Source: Halioglobus japonicus (GTDB taxonomy: Bacteria > Pseudomonadota > Gammaproteobacteria > Pseudomonadales > Halieaceae). From it: 64,000 nucleotides of DNA. The stretch lies in contig NZ_CP019450.1 of assembly GCF_001983995.1 (NCBI RefSeq), forward strand, positions 2,790,001 through 2,854,000. The letters are read 5' to 3'. The first letter of the stretch is position 1; every line of letters starts with the position of its first letter. Shown here in pieces: positions 52,496 to 62,476 of this stretch. The notes under the pieces are model-generated. The model was not told the DNA's origin, searched no databases, and saw only the letters and a list, made by a program, of their open reading frames with translations. A program made the translations under genes and the position numbers.

Positions 52496-53881
52496 TTATT
52501 CTGCACCGTAGCGCAGCATGCCTTGCGCGACATCAATCGACTTCAGGAAGCTCTCAATAGATACCCATTCGTCAGTACCGTGGATACCCGAGGCCTGGGT
52601 ATAGTCAATGACCGCACCGTGGAATCGATATTGGTCACGCGCCAGTTCCACGTAATGGCGAGTATCTGTCGTGGCCATTAACAGGCTCGGTACAGGCAAT
52701 GCGTCCGGATAAACATCAGCCACCGCACGGGTAATCGCGGCGTAACCCTCCCCCTCGGTGCTGGCAGTACCCGGCATGCCCGTCCAGGGGCTGGAACTGA
52801 TCTCTACCAGTTCGTCATCAATCACGTCGCGCACATAGGCAGTGACCGACTCCACCGTATCACCCGGCAGCAGACGGAAATTCACCTTGGCCTCAGCGCG
52901 CTGCGGCACAACATTTTCCTTAACACCCGCGTTAAACATGGTCAGCGCAGTGGTCGTGCGCACCATCGGCGCGGTGAGACGATCCTTGGACATCAGCCAG
53001 GCGAGTAGTCCCTCACTCAGCCACAGGTTGTTGAACAGAAATTGCTGGGGCTGGCCCATATGCGGCGCCAGGGCGATAAACATGGCTTCTACCGGCGGCG
53101 ATATTCTCGCTGGAAAGGGGTTTTGTTCCAGTTTGTCCAGCGCCCGGGAGAGCCGGCCAATAGTCGATTCGGCGGGCGGATTAGAGGAATGACCTCCCTC
53201 ACCCCGCGCTGTCAGCGTCAACGTAGTGTAGCCCTTTTCGGCGATATTAATCATCGCAATCGTATGTTCGGGTAGCAGCGGATTGCTTGTGAGAAGGTAG
53301 CCGCCCTCATCCACCATCCAGGCGAATGTGAGACCGCGTTCGCGCATTCTCGCTGCCAGGGCTTTCGCGCCATTGCGGCCACTGACCTCCTCGTCGTGAC
53401 CAAATGCCAGCGCAATGGTTTTGCGCGGCGCATAGCCCTCCTCCAACAAACGGTCCACCGCCTCAAGAAGGCCGATAACACCCAGCTTATCGTCAAGCGT
53501 ACCGCGCCCATACACACGCCCATCTGCTATCACACCGGCAAAGGGCGGGTGGGTCCAGTCAGCCTCGGTGCCGGGCTCAATCGGCACCACATCATGGTGC
53601 GCTGTGAATAGAATACCCTCGGCACTCGCCTCACTACCTCGCCAGACAAGTAGCAGACTAAAATCATTAACCCACTCTGCTTCCAACTCAGAGAATACCC
53701 TTGGATACGTATCGAGCAGAAATTGTTTGAAGGCACCAAACGCCTCGCGATCCACCCGGGACGCGTCCTGATGGCTAATGGTTGTAAACTGGACGGCCTG
53801 CGCAAGTCGTTCCTCTGGCGCTGACCACGCCAGATGAGCCTGACAGACAAGCGTCGCCACTAGCGCTAAGACTTTTTTCAC
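52496..53881 (-). CDS. M20-family peptidase (carboxypeptidase S-like), exported
   Basis: A 461-residue zinc peptidase with a signal peptide (cut near AWS, residue 20). Zinc and catalytic sites are present: TAHHDVVP, GRGTLDDK, GHDEEVSG, and the final His in ASGIHGTDEWVS. Such enzymes remove C-terminal or N-acyl residues. The start is GTG 53879-53881 with AGGGG upstream. The serine-hydrolase remnant follows on the same strand. Confidence 0.87.
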   Translation of the reverse strand: MKKVLALVATLVCQAHLAWSAPEERLAQAVQFTTISHQDASRVDREAFGAFKQFLLDTYPRVFSELEAEWVNDFSLLLVWRGSEASAEGILFTAHHDVVPIEPGTEADWTHPPFAGVIADGRVYGRGTLDDKLGVIGLLEAVDRLLEEGYAPRKTIALAFGHDEEVSGRNGAKALAARMRERGLTFAWMVDEGGYLLTSNPLLPEHTIAMINIAEKGYTTLTLTARGEGGHSSNPPAESTIGRLSRALDKLEQNPFPARISPPVEAMFIALAPHMGQPQQFLFNNLWLSEGLLAWLMSKDRLTAPMVRTTTALTMFNAGVKENVVPQRAEAKVNFRLLPGDTVESVTAYVRDVIDDELVEISSSPWTGMPGTASTEGEGYAAITRAVADVYPDALPVPSLLMATTDTRHYVELARDQYRFHGAVIDYTQASGIHGTDEWVSIESFLKSIDVAQGMLRYGAE

Positions 53882-53986
53882 GCCATACCCCTACTGTTGT
53901 TGTAGCAACAATGTACCAGTTCCCGCCGCAAATCCCCACGCCGGCATGCTAAGCTCTAGCAAAAACCTGCCGGGGATCACTTGCCG

Positions 53987-54361
53987 ATGCTGCGACTATT
54001 CGTCTGTTTATTGACTGTTCTCACCACCTGCACAGCGCAGGCCGCCCTCACCGTAGACGGCTATCGGCAAATGCAGGAGAAGCACGGCAAAGACAACGAG
54101 GTATTGGAAATCCAGGTCGGCATGTACGTCGACGGCCTGCTCGATGGTTTGTTTATGATTTCCCGCGACCTCCCCGAGGACAAGCGCGGCTGGTGCGTTC
54201 CGGACAGCGAAGAAATCACCCTCGAGCTAGCCCTTGAGCTATTCAAGCGCGAACTAAAAATCCGCAATGCCGAGTACACGGAGTTTTCAGAGCTGGGCAT
54301 ACAAGTGCCCTTCTCACTGGTCATGGTTGACGCCTTGCAGCGCAATTACCCGTGTAAGTAA
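53987..54361 (+). CDS. Exported Rap1a/Tai-like small protein
   Basis: A 124-residue protein with a signal peptide (MLRLFVCLLTVLTTCTAQA). The mature part has YVDGLLDGLF, a Cys in WCVPDSE and the C-terminal NYPCK, matching the layout of Rap1a/Tai-type proteins (a disulfide between two late cysteines). Some of these are immunity proteins to type VI effectors, but no effector gene is nearby. ATG 53987 is preferred to TTG 53981. Confidence 0.6.
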   Translation: MLRLFVCLLTVLTTCTAQAALTVDGYRQMQEKHGKDNEVLEIQVGMYVDGLLDGLFMISRDLPEDKRGWCVPDSEEITLELALELFKRELKIRNAEYTEFSELGIQVPFSLVMVDALQRNYPCK

Positions 54362-54363
54362 CC

Positions 54364-54687
54364 ATGGCGCACGATGACTTTTACTGGGGGCCACTGGCCC
54401 GCGGAATCTTCATTATGCTGCTGTGGTGCACGCTACTGGTGGGACGGTTCTATCCCATGCATCTGATGTGGTATGTCCCAATGCTGATTTTCCTCGGTCT
54501 GTTTTTGCGTCCACTACTGATACGCACCGGCTTACACCACATTTTCTCGGTGCTGGCGGCCAAGCCGGGTGATTACATCTGGGAAAAGCGTACGCGCAAG
54601 CGCCGTGCCGAGGTCGAACGCCGCGAACGAGACAAGCGTTATCGATATCGCCGGGAAAAGGATCCGCGCCTGCCTAAAAACTGGTAG
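54364..54687 (+). CDS. Small membrane protein with basic tail, 107 aa
   Basis: Two hydrophobic segments (IFIMLLWCTLLVGRFYPMHL and MLIFLGLFLRPLLI) are followed by a cytoplasmic tail very rich in Arg and Lys (RKRRAEVERRERDKRYRYRR). The function is unknown. The start lies 2 bp after the stop of the previous gene, so they are coupled. Confidence 0.65.
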   Translation: MAHDDFYWGPLARGIFIMLLWCTLLVGRFYPMHLMWYVPMLIFLGLFLRPLLIRTGLHHIFSVLAAKPGDYIWEKRTRKRRAEVERRERDKRYRYRREKDPRLPKNW

Positions 54688-54773
54688 CGCCGTATTTAAT
54701 CCCAACAGTCTTGAACAAATGCGTGAACAAACTACCTTAATAATCAGTTCTCTATGCTTGCAAGGACAATGCT

Positions 54774-56593
54774 GTGCGTACCACCTTAATTGCCAACACG
54801 TTTCTCACCCTGACGCTGGGTCTTTCTGCCTCAGTAACAGCAGCGCCAGTCGCCGACACGATTTACAGCGGCGGCCCCATCATTACCATTGACGACACCG
54901 TGCCCCGCGCCGAAGCTGTGGCGGTAGGCAATGGCCGAATACTCGCTGTGGGCACACTCGAGGATATGAAGGCCTTGCGCGGCGACGCGACCAACGACTT
55001 TGATCTCGCTGGCGGCACCATGCTGCCCGGTTTTGTGGACAGCCACGGGCACGTCGTATTTGGCGGCTTACAGGCCCTGTCCGCCAATCTGCTCGCCCCA
55101 CCTGACGGCAATGTAACTGACATTGCTTCACTGCAAGCCGCGCTTGACACCTGGCGCAAGCAGAACGCTGACTCAGTCAAGAAGCTGAACCTGATTGTGG
55201 GTTTTGGCTATGACAATGCGCAGTTGAAGGAGGTCCGCCACCCCACTCGGGCCGACCTGGACGCCGTGAGCGCCGACATCCCCATCGTCATTGTCCATCA
55301 GTCTGGCCATATCGGCGTTGCCAATAGCGCCGCCCTGGCCATGGCTGACATTGACGCTGACACCGAGAACCCCGCAGGCGGCGTTATCCAGCGTAACGAC
55401 GACGGCACACCCAACGGTGTACTCGAGGAATACGCTTTCTTCCCGGTGTTGATGAAGAGCCTGGCCAGCCTCGGCCCCGATGGCATGCAGGAATTCACCC
55501 GTGCCGGCAGTCGCATGTGGGCCAGCTTTGGTTACACGACTGGCCAAGATGGCCGGGCCACAGGCCCCGCCGGCGAAGCAGTGAAAGCCGTTGCTGCTAG
55601 CGAGGGCCTGCCCATTGATATCGTCTCGTTTCCTGACGTACTCGAAGCCCAGGACTATATCGCTGCCAACGCCTCACAAGAGTACGTCAACCGATTCCGC
55701 GTGGGGGCTGCAAGCTCACCATCGACGGTTCCCCCCAGGGCTTTACCGCACTTCGCGATCGCCCCTATTACGCTCCGGTAGGCAACTATCCACCGGGCTA
55801 CAAAGGGTATTCAGCAATTACTGCTGAGCAAGCGGACAAAGCCATCGACTGGTGCTTTAGCCAGGGTCTGCAAGTCATTGTGCACTCCAATGGCGAAGGC
55901 GCGTCTGACATTCTGCTCAACGCAATCGAGAAAGCCCAGGCCAAGCACGCCGACGTCGACAATCGCCCGGTGCTGGTCCACGGCCAATTCCTGCGGGAGG
56001 ACCAGGTCGATCGCGCAAAAGCGCTGGGCGTATTCCCCTCACTGTTCCCCATGCACACGTTTTACTGGGGTGACTGGCATGCCGCTCATACAGTGGGACC
56101 AGTAGCTGCCCAGAATATTTCGCCCACCGGCTGGCTGGTGGAACGCGACATGATTTTCGGTACGCATCACGACGCCCCCGTGGCGCTACCAGATAGCATG
56201 CGGGTGCTCTCAGCGACCGTCACCCGCCGCACTCGCTCCGGCAAAATTCTCGGGCCGGATCAGCGCGTCGATGTGCTCACGGCCCTTAAAGCCATGACCA
56301 TCTGGCCAGCCTGGCAGCACTTTGAGGAAGATGAGAAAGGCTCAATTACGGTGGGTAAAAAAGCTGACTTTGTGGTGCTGTCCGCCGACCCGACCGCGGT
56401 AGATCCTCTGACCATTGCCGATATCAACGTCCTGAAAACGATTAAGGCCGACGCCGTTGTTTACGACCAGCAGACGGATGCGGCCACCGCCGCCCTGGGT
56501 GATCGAGTGCCGACATTTGGCGGTACGCCGCACGGCGCGCACCATGTGCTCGATGTAGTGTACGAGGCCCTGGCAGCCCGCGAGAAACGCTGA
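54774..56593 (+). pseudogene. YtcJ-type amidohydrolase (single frameshift)
   Basis: An exported amidohydrolase of expected 606 aa: signal peptide (cut near TAA, residue 23), then YSGGPIITIDD, the metal site VDSHGHVVFG, VHQSGHIGVANSAAL, and, in the second frame, IVHSNGEGAS and GTHHDAPV. The frames join if the G5 run at 55703-55707 has one more base (RVGGCKLTIDGSPQGFT). All else is intact. Substrates of this group are unclear; it hydrolyses C-N bonds in some cases. The start is GTG 54774 after AAGGA. Confidence 0.85.
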
Positions 56594-56611
56594 CGGCCAG
56601 AGCCAGGAGTG

Positions 56612-57433
56612 TTATGGCTTGCGGAAGACCAGCGTCATCCGCTCGCTTTCACCTATAGCCAGATAGGGTGCTTTCTCGGCATCGCTTTCTAACTTGTAAA
56701 GTGTCGGCGGCAATTGCCAGACACCGACCTCATAGCGCTTGTTGTCCAGCGGATTGAGATTGAAGTAGCCTTCGGCCTCCAGCACGAAGCCAGCGCGGGC
56801 CGCCTCGCCAATCAGGTAGTCGCGGCCCACATAGCCGATATTCTCGGACATCCAATCCTGCCCTGGGTCAGCCATGTGCTGCACGATACCCAGCTTGCCA
56901 CCAGGCTTAAGCGCGGCGTAGAAGTGTTCAAAAATCGGTTCGACAATACCGCGCGCCACCCAACCATGGGCATTGCGGAAAGTGACGATACGATCCACGG
57001 TGCCGTCTTCAGCCGGTGCTTTCACCAGCTCACCCTTGGCTTCGTCAAACATGAGTGAGGTCACTTCAACCTTGCCATAAACGTCAGGGTCGGCGGCCAT
57101 CTTCTCTTCAAACTTCTTGCGCGCACCGGGCCGATAGCTCGCCTGCTCATCACTTTCATCGTAGTGGGCGGCGATCAGCTTGCCATCTTCCTTGAGGTAC
57201 GGGGCCAGGATTTCGGTATACCAACCGCCGCCGGGCCAGATTTCCACCACCGTGTGCTGAGGCTGTATATCAAACAGCTTCAACGTTTGCAGTGGATGGC
57301 GAGCGTTGTCGCGTGCGGCATAAGCCTCTGTACGGTGTTTGCCGTCGATGGCACTTTGCAGAGCTGCGTCGTCGGCAACGGCCGTCTGGCCGGTCATCAA
57401 CAGGGCAAGCGAAGCAAGTAAGGCGCGTTTCAT
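56612..57433 (-). CDS. Exported SAM-dependent methyltransferase-like protein (COG4798)
   Basis: A 273-residue protein with a signal peptide (ALLASLALLMTGQTAVA) and a class I methyltransferase fold: VVEIWPGGGWYTEILAPYL for motif I and ALKPGGKLGIVQH for motif III. The gene has all parts but the export signal is odd, as SAM is not known in the periplasm. Its function is unknown. The start ATG 57431-57433 has AGGAA upstream. It is convergent with the amidohydrolase gene. Confidence 0.83.
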   Translation of the reverse strand: MKRALLASLALLMTGQTAVADDAALQSAIDGKHRTEAYAARDNARHPLQTLKLFDIQPQHTVVEIWPGGGWYTEILAPYLKEDGKLIAAHYDESDEQASYRPGARKKFEEKMAADPDVYGKVEVTSLMFDEAKGELVKAPAEDGTVDRIVTFRNAHGWVARGIVEPIFEHFYAALKPGGKLGIVQHMADPGQDWMSENIGYVGRDYLIGEAARAGFVLEAEGYFNLNPLDNKRYEVGVWQLPPTLYKLESDAEKAPYLAIGESERMTLVFRKP

Positions 57434-57624
57434 ATCAGGTATTCCTGTGGTTATTGGGTGGCCAGAGCTTAGCTGCGTTGCGCGGCCCAGTTCAAGCATT
57501 GAGCGCGCTTATCGCCCTCTCGGCACTCAATTGAAATCTGAGCCCAAGCCGCGTAGACTGGGCAACTCAATGATTTTTAAAAGGATTCGGCGCTTGCAAA
57601 TACCGGGCGTTGTCTTAAAGCCCC

Positions 57625-58553
57625 GTGAGCAAGTTTAACCGTAACGTTATTCTTACCTGTGCCGTCACCGGATCCGGTGATGCCGCCAGCAAGACCCCCA
57701 TCTTCCCATTACCCCCAAGCAGATTGCCGATGCAGCCATCGACGCGGCCAAGGCCGGCGCGGCGATTGCCCACATTCATGTGCGCGACCCCGATACCGGC
57801 GCGCCGGCACGCCGCCCAGATCTGTATCGCGAGGTTGTAGATCGCATTCGCAGTGCCGATACCGATGTGGTCATCAACCTCACTACCGGCATGGGGGGTG
57901 ATCTCTACCTGGGACCGGACGACAATCCTCTCGATTTCGACATGGAAGCCACCGACTGTGTAGGCCAGGTCGAGCGCATGGAACACGTTGAGGAATTACT
58001 GCCTGAGATCTGCACACTCGATTGCGGCTCCTTTAACTACCCCGTGGGCAACTATGTCTATGTGTCGACCCCGGACATGTTGCGCACAGGAGCCTCGCGC
58101 CTGCAGCGCCTGGGCGTCAAACCCGAGCTCGAAGTCTTCGACATGGGCCATATCTGGTTTGCCAACCAGATGCTCGAAGAAGGCCTGCTCGATGCGCCCC
58201 CGCTCTATCAGGTGTGCCTGGGTATTCGCTGGGGTGCGCAGGCGACCAGCCGCAACTTTATGTCCATGGTAGACAATCTGCCCGAAGGCGCCAACTGGAG
58301 CGGATTCGCGATCGGTGCCGACGAAATGCCAATGGTCGCACAGGCCGCTCTGCTGGGCGGTAATGTGCGAGTAGGACTCGAAGACAACATTTATCTCGAG
58401 AAAGGTGTCCTGGCCACCAACGCCCAACTGGTCGAACGCGCTGTCACCATACTGGAAAACATGGGTGCACGCATGCAGTCGCCCGCGGAAGCCCGCGAGA
58501 GCTTTGGCCTGAAAACGCTTCAGGACCTGCAACGCAACGTGAAGATTGCCTAA
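57625..58553 (+). pseudogene. BKACE beta-keto acid cleavage enzyme (single frameshift)
   Basis: Expected 309 residues. BKACE enzymes split beta-keto acids with acetyl-CoA to give acetoacetate and a CoA ester; one member acts on dehydrocarnitine. The N-terminus [12 protein letters not shown] (start GTG 57625) is in one frame; the rest begins [22 protein letters not shown] with the zinc His-x-His. They join when the C5 run at 57695-57699 is made six ([12 protein letters not shown]). DLGSF-like and [11 protein letters not shown] blocks are intact. It is coupled to the thioesterase gene (TAATG). Confidence 0.85.
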
Positions 58554-58972
58554 TGGTGGTACATCAGGGCGTCGCGCACCCAAACATGTGCGACATCATG
58601 GGCCATATGACCACTCGCTACTACGTGGCCATGTTTGATGATGCCTCCTACCACTTCCTGTTCAAGGCCTTTGGCTGGGCCGGTGATCACGCCCAAACCG
58701 AGGGCGTGGGCTGGGCTGACGTGAAGCACGTGATTGACTATGCCGATGAAGTTGGCGCGGGTGACCTCCTGGAAATCAGTGCCCAACTGGAAAAGATCGG
58801 CGGCAAGTCGATTACCGTGTCTTACTCCATGTTCAACATTAGTCGTAATAATCTGGCGGCCACACTGCAGAGCACCAGCGTCTACTTCGACCTGACAGCC
58901 CGCAAGGCGATTCCCATTACCGATGCTATGCGCGATCAGGCATCCACTTACCTAGCCCCCGCTTCTCCCTAA
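58553..58972 (+). CDS. Hotdog-fold acyl-CoA thioesterase
   Basis: A 139-residue 4-hydroxybenzoyl-CoA/FadM-type thioesterase: VAHPNMCDIMGHMTTRYYVAMFDDA at the N-terminus with the Asp of the catalytic helix region. Its start overlaps the BKACE stop. In carnitine breakdown a thioesterase (betainyl-CoA) follows BKACE, which makes this pairing meaningful; the substrate is inferred only. Confidence 0.82.
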   Translation: MVVHQGVAHPNMCDIMGHMTTRYYVAMFDDASYHFLFKAFGWAGDHAQTEGVGWADVKHVIDYADEVGAGDLLEISAQLEKIGGKSITVSYSMFNISRNNLAATLQSTSVYFDLTARKAIPITDAMRDQASTYLAPASP

Positions 58973-59078
58973 AAATCAGTCACTTAAAGCGCCCGTTTGA
59001 GGTGCAATCCATGTATTGTCGCCGCGCCCGAGGTGGGATACTATTTCGCGCTCTTTGGATTGATCTAACGTACGACCG

Positions 59079-60143
59079 ATGACTGTAGCAGAAGCCTTGC
59101 ACACACCACTGCCGGACACTATTGAGCCGCGCTGGTGGACTGGAACCCCACCAATCGATCCTGAGCGGTTTACGATTGACTGCTCCAATTACCGCATGGA
59201 TGCCGACGACCTGACCGCCGGCAGCGAGCTCGCTGAGCGCATGAATCGCGTTTACAACGAGATCGGCCTGGTCCACCTGGTTAACACCGGGCTTACCGAT
59301 TTGCAGGCCATGCGCGCCGCTGCCCGTCTGGTCATGCCAGGACAGGTGGACTACGAGGGCGGCGCCAACCCGCGCAATGCCCTGGAACCCAACGTATATG
59401 AAGTAGGTGCGCCCCTGAGTGCGTGGCTGCACTACCACCATGAAATGGCGTATATCGGCCATAGCACCGAAATGCTGGCCTTCCTGTGCAAGCACGCTCT
59501 GGAAGAAGGTGGCCAGACGTTTGTATCGGACAACCTCGCCGCCACCGACGCTATTCTAGCGACAGACTTTGGCCAGAAGCTGAAGCGCCTCGGGCTCTGC
59601 TATCACCGCGACCTCACCGACCGTGAAGCCTTCGCCGATCGCGAAGCCATTGGTGTTTACAACCACTGGCAACAGTCAATGATGACTGAAGACCCGGATC
59701 AGGCTGTCGAAATGGCCAAAGCCAAGGGCCTGGAAGTGGAATGGGGACCGAACCGACTGCTCAAAACCCGCTACTACATCTCGGCTTTTGAATACTATGC
59801 GCCACTGGATCGCAATCTGCTCTACTCCAGCGTGGCCGACGACGGCGTGTGGTTCGATACCTGGCCCATGGTCATGCAATTACCACTGCATGAGCGACCA
59901 CTCAAACTGACCTTCGGTGACGGCTCTGAAATGACCCGTGACGAAAAGAAACTGTTTATCGATATCTACGATCGCTTCGGTATGCCGATCAACTGGCGCC
60001 GGGGCGATGTAGCACTGGTCTGCAACTATCGCTTCGCTCATGGTCGCCCTTCCATCGCCCTTAAGCCGGGTGAAAAGCGCGATCTGGGCGTGTTGATTGG
60101 CGACAGCTATGACCGCATTGGAGATGTAGACGGCAAGTGGTAA
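59079..60143 (+). CDS. Fe(II)/2-oxoglutarate oxygenase, TauD/clavaminate-synthase-like
   Basis: A 354-residue oxygenase. The metal triad reads His-x-Glu (HHEMAY, as in clavaminate synthase, instead of the common HxD) and a distal His in RFAHGRPS; the 2-oxoglutarate-binding Arg follows (GRPSIALKPGEKR). It hydroxylates or desaturates a small acid. With BKACE and the thioesterase upstream it may act on a betaine or carnitine precursor; this is inferred. The 106-bp gap to the thioesterase gene shows no terminator. Confidence 0.85.
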   Translation: MTVAEALHTPLPDTIEPRWWTGTPPIDPERFTIDCSNYRMDADDLTAGSELAERMNRVYNEIGLVHLVNTGLTDLQAMRAAARLVMPGQVDYEGGANPRNALEPNVYEVGAPLSAWLHYHHEMAYIGHSTEMLAFLCKHALEEGGQTFVSDNLAATDAILATDFGQKLKRLGLCYHRDLTDREAFADREAIGVYNHWQQSMMTEDPDQAVEMAKAKGLEVEWGPNRLLKTRYYISAFEYYAPLDRNLLYSSVADDGVWFDTWPMVMQLPLHERPLKLTFGDGSEMTRDEKKLFIDIYDRFGMPINWRRGDVALVCNYRFAHGRPSIALKPGEKRDLGVLIGDSYDRIGDVDGKW

Positions 60144-60218
60144 CCGACGGCGCGGACGATTTTCGCGCCGCCTCACCGACACCTCAGCAAGTGGCTGAAC
60201 AACTAGAGACTTAACGTT

Positions 60219-60614
60219 ATGCGCAAGCTTGTTTCCATCCTGCTTCTGTCCACCCTCGCTCCCACTGCAATGGCGGCCTCTGCCGATGGCATCTGGCGCA
60301 CCGAGGCCAATGCTGAAAACGCGTTCCTCGAAGTGACCGTCGGCCCCTGTGAATCCGATAACAGTAAAACCTGTGGCGTTATCACCCGCGCCCTCACCGA
60401 AGACGGCGTAGCTGATGATTACCCGCACCTCGGCCGCGTGATGATTGCGGACATGAAGGACAAGGGCGATGGCGAATATGCGGGCGGCCGCATTTGGGAC
60501 CCGGAGCGCGACAAGGAATTCAAATCCACCATGGTCCGCTCAGGTAACAAGCTCACCGTAGAAGGCTGCGTGGCGTTCCTCTGCGACGGCCAGACCTGGA
60601 CACTCGTCGAGTAA
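60219..60614 (+). CDS. DUF2147 exported protein
   Basis: A 131-residue protein with a signal peptide (cut near AMA, residue 19) and the DUF2147 pattern: DGIWRTEANAENAFLEV at the start, GRIWDPERDKEFKS and the closing VEGCVAFLCDGQTWT. It is a small periplasmic beta-barrel of unknown role. The start is ATG 60219. A small stem GGCGCG/CGCGCC lies before it at 60149-60167. Confidence 0.8.
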   Translation: MRKLVSILLLSTLAPTAMAASADGIWRTEANAENAFLEVTVGPCESDNSKTCGVITRALTEDGVADDYPHLGRVMIADMKDKGDGEYAGGRIWDPERDKEFKSTMVRSGNKLTVEGCVAFLCDGQTWTLVE

Positions 60615-60631
60615 GCGCGCCTGCGCCGCGC

Positions 60632-61039
60632 ATGCTCAAGAAAGTTCACCATATCAATCTGCTGGTCAAGGATTTGGCCAGCGCCATCCTTACTTATCAA
60701 CAGGCCTTTGCCCTCGATGCAATCGAGTACGGCGAGCTCGACGGCCGTGGCGTCAAGACCGCCCGCTTCAAAGCCGGTGAAACCTGGATCGTGCTCATCG
60801 AGCCGACCAACCCCGACGGCGTTCCCGGCAGACATCTTGACGAACACGGCGAAGGCCTGTTCATGTTGTCTTTCGAAGTGGACAACCTGAACAGCGCAGC
60901 AGCGCAGATTGACACCGCCGTTTCAGGCCTGGCGGACACCCCGCAGCGCACAGGCCTCGAAGGCTGGCAGGTGCTCGACCTCGCCCCCACCACATTCCAT
61001 GGTGCGGTATTGCAATTGACCGAGGAAAACGACGACTGA
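60632..61039 (+). CDS. VOC family protein (methylmalonyl-CoA epimerase-like)
   Basis: A 135-residue VOC protein: KKVHHINLLVKDLASAILTYQ at the start with a metal His, GLFMLSFEVDNLN in the middle and FHGAVLQLTEEN at the end. It resembles the epimerase/glyoxalase branch. It lies 17 bp after the DUF2147 gene. The substrate is unknown; a role on CoA esters is suggested by its neighbours. Confidence 0.8.
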   Translation: MLKKVHHINLLVKDLASAILTYQQAFALDAIEYGELDGRGVKTARFKAGETWIVLIEPTNPDGVPGRHLDEHGEGLFMLSFEVDNLNSAAAQIDTAVSGLADTPQRTGLEGWQVLDLAPTTFHGAVLQLTEENDD

Positions 61040-61270
61040 TTGTATTCATTTTGAAATTTATTTTTCACTGTGAATCCAATCCCCTCCAATAGCCGTACTT
61101 CCTTTCGTAGTGACAAGCCTGTCACGAAAAACAATGATTCTCTAACAGACTGATTTTCATTGCTTTTCTCACTGCTCCCAGCTTTTTGGACTTTGGGAAC
61201 TGCTTTTTGGCACGGTCCCTGCTCTCTAGCTTGAATAATATTAAAGCCGCTAGGACTGCAAAGGAAATCA

Positions 61271-62476
61271 ATGATGACGAAAAAACCACTCGCTGGGGTG
61301 CGCGTTCTGGACCTGACTCATATGCTGTCAGGGCCCTATGGCGCCATGATTCTGGCAGATCTCGGTGCTGAAACGATCAAGGTGGAGCCGCTACAGGGTG
61401 AAGGCACCCGGAAACTGCTGGCCACCGATCCGGCCAACTCCCTGGACGGGATGGGCGCCTACTTCATTACCCTGAACCGCAATAAACAAAGTGTCGCCAT
61501 CGACCTCAAAAGCACCGCGGGCAAGGCAGAGTTCTATCGCCTGGTGGAGCAATCCGACATCGTCATCAGCAACTTCGGCGCAGGGGTACCCGAGCGTCTC
61601 GGCATCGACTATGCCACCCTGAGCGAGATCAACCCACGCATAATTACTTGCACGGTAACGGGCTTTGGCTCGGACGGCCCCAGCTGCAAGGATCCTGCCT
61701 TTGACCAGGTGGCACAGGCCACCGGTGGCGGTATGTCGATTACCGGCGTCGACACCGATCACCCGGTGCGGGCCGGTATTCCTATCGGCGATCTGGGCGG
61801 TGGCATGTTCGGCGTAATGGGCATACTCGCGGCCTTGTATGAACGTGAACAAAGCGGCCATGGGCAACACGTGGATATTGCCATGCTCGATTGCCAGATC
61901 TCACTGCTCAACTACATGGCCACCATGCACTTCCTGTCAGGTGAGGACCCCTACCCCATCGGCAATGCGCACTTTGTGCACGTGCCCTACAACACCTTTC
62001 GCTGCGCCGATGGGTTCATCGTCATTGCCGTGATTACCGATAATTTCTGGCAAAACCTGAAGCAGGTGGTGCCCTGCCCCGCTTTCGACGATCCCGCTCT
62101 GGATGAGCAACCCGGGCGATGGGCCGCCAAGGATGTCATTGAAGAAAACCTGAACGCGATGCTTCAGGAGCAGAGCTGCGACTACTGGCTGGAGAAGCTT
62201 AAGCAGCAGCGCATTCCCTGCGCGCCGGTCAATCAACTCAGCCAGGCCCTGCGGGATCCCCAGGTGAAGCACCGCAATATGGTGGTGGAGCTGCACCACC
62301 CGGATGGTGACAGCACCTACGGTCCCGGCAACCCCATCAAGCTGTCGCGCGCAGACGACGATGTGTTCACCGCTGCACCACTGCTGGGCCAGCACACCGA
62401 CAATGTATTCACCGAGCTGCTGGGCTACGACCAGGCGCACATTACTCGATTGAAGCAACAGGGAGTGATTGCATGA
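61271..62476 (+). CDS. Class III CoA-transferase (CaiB/BaiF family)
   Basis: A 401-residue CoA-transferase. The catalytic Asp lies in HVDIAMLDCQISLLNYM; the N-terminal GVRVLDLTHMLSGPYGAMILADLGAETIKVE is the family signature. It moves CoA between carboxylic acids. The start ATG 61271 has AAGGAAA upstream. The 231-bp gap before it (61040-61270) holds the promoter of this operon but no clear element. It is coupled to the lyase gene downstream by a 4-bp overlap. Confidence 0.9.
   Translation: MMTKKPLAGVRVLDLTHMLSGPYGAMILADLGAETIKVEPLQGEGTRKLLATDPANSLDGMGAYFITLNRNKQSVAIDLKSTAGKAEFYRLVEQSDIVISNFGAGVPERLGIDYATLSEINPRIITCTVTGFGSDGPSCKDPAFDQVAQATGGGMSITGVDTDHPVRAGIPIGDLGGGMFGVMGILAALYEREQSGHGQHVDIAMLDCQISLLNYMATMHFLSGEDPYPIGNAHFVHVPYNTFRCADGFIVIAVITDNFWQNLKQVVPCPAFDDPALDEQPGRWAAKDVIEENLNAMLQEQSCDYWLEKLKQQRIPCAPVNQLSQALRDPQVKHRNMVVELHHPDGDSTYGPGNPIKLSRADDDVFTAAPLLGQHTDNVFTELLGYDQAHITRLKQQGVIA

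Noticed and set aside
53899..53913. TTGTTG-TAG-CAACAA palindrome between the M20 peptidase and the Rap1a-like gene
   Set aside because: Short, low-complexity and without further support, so not listed as an operator.
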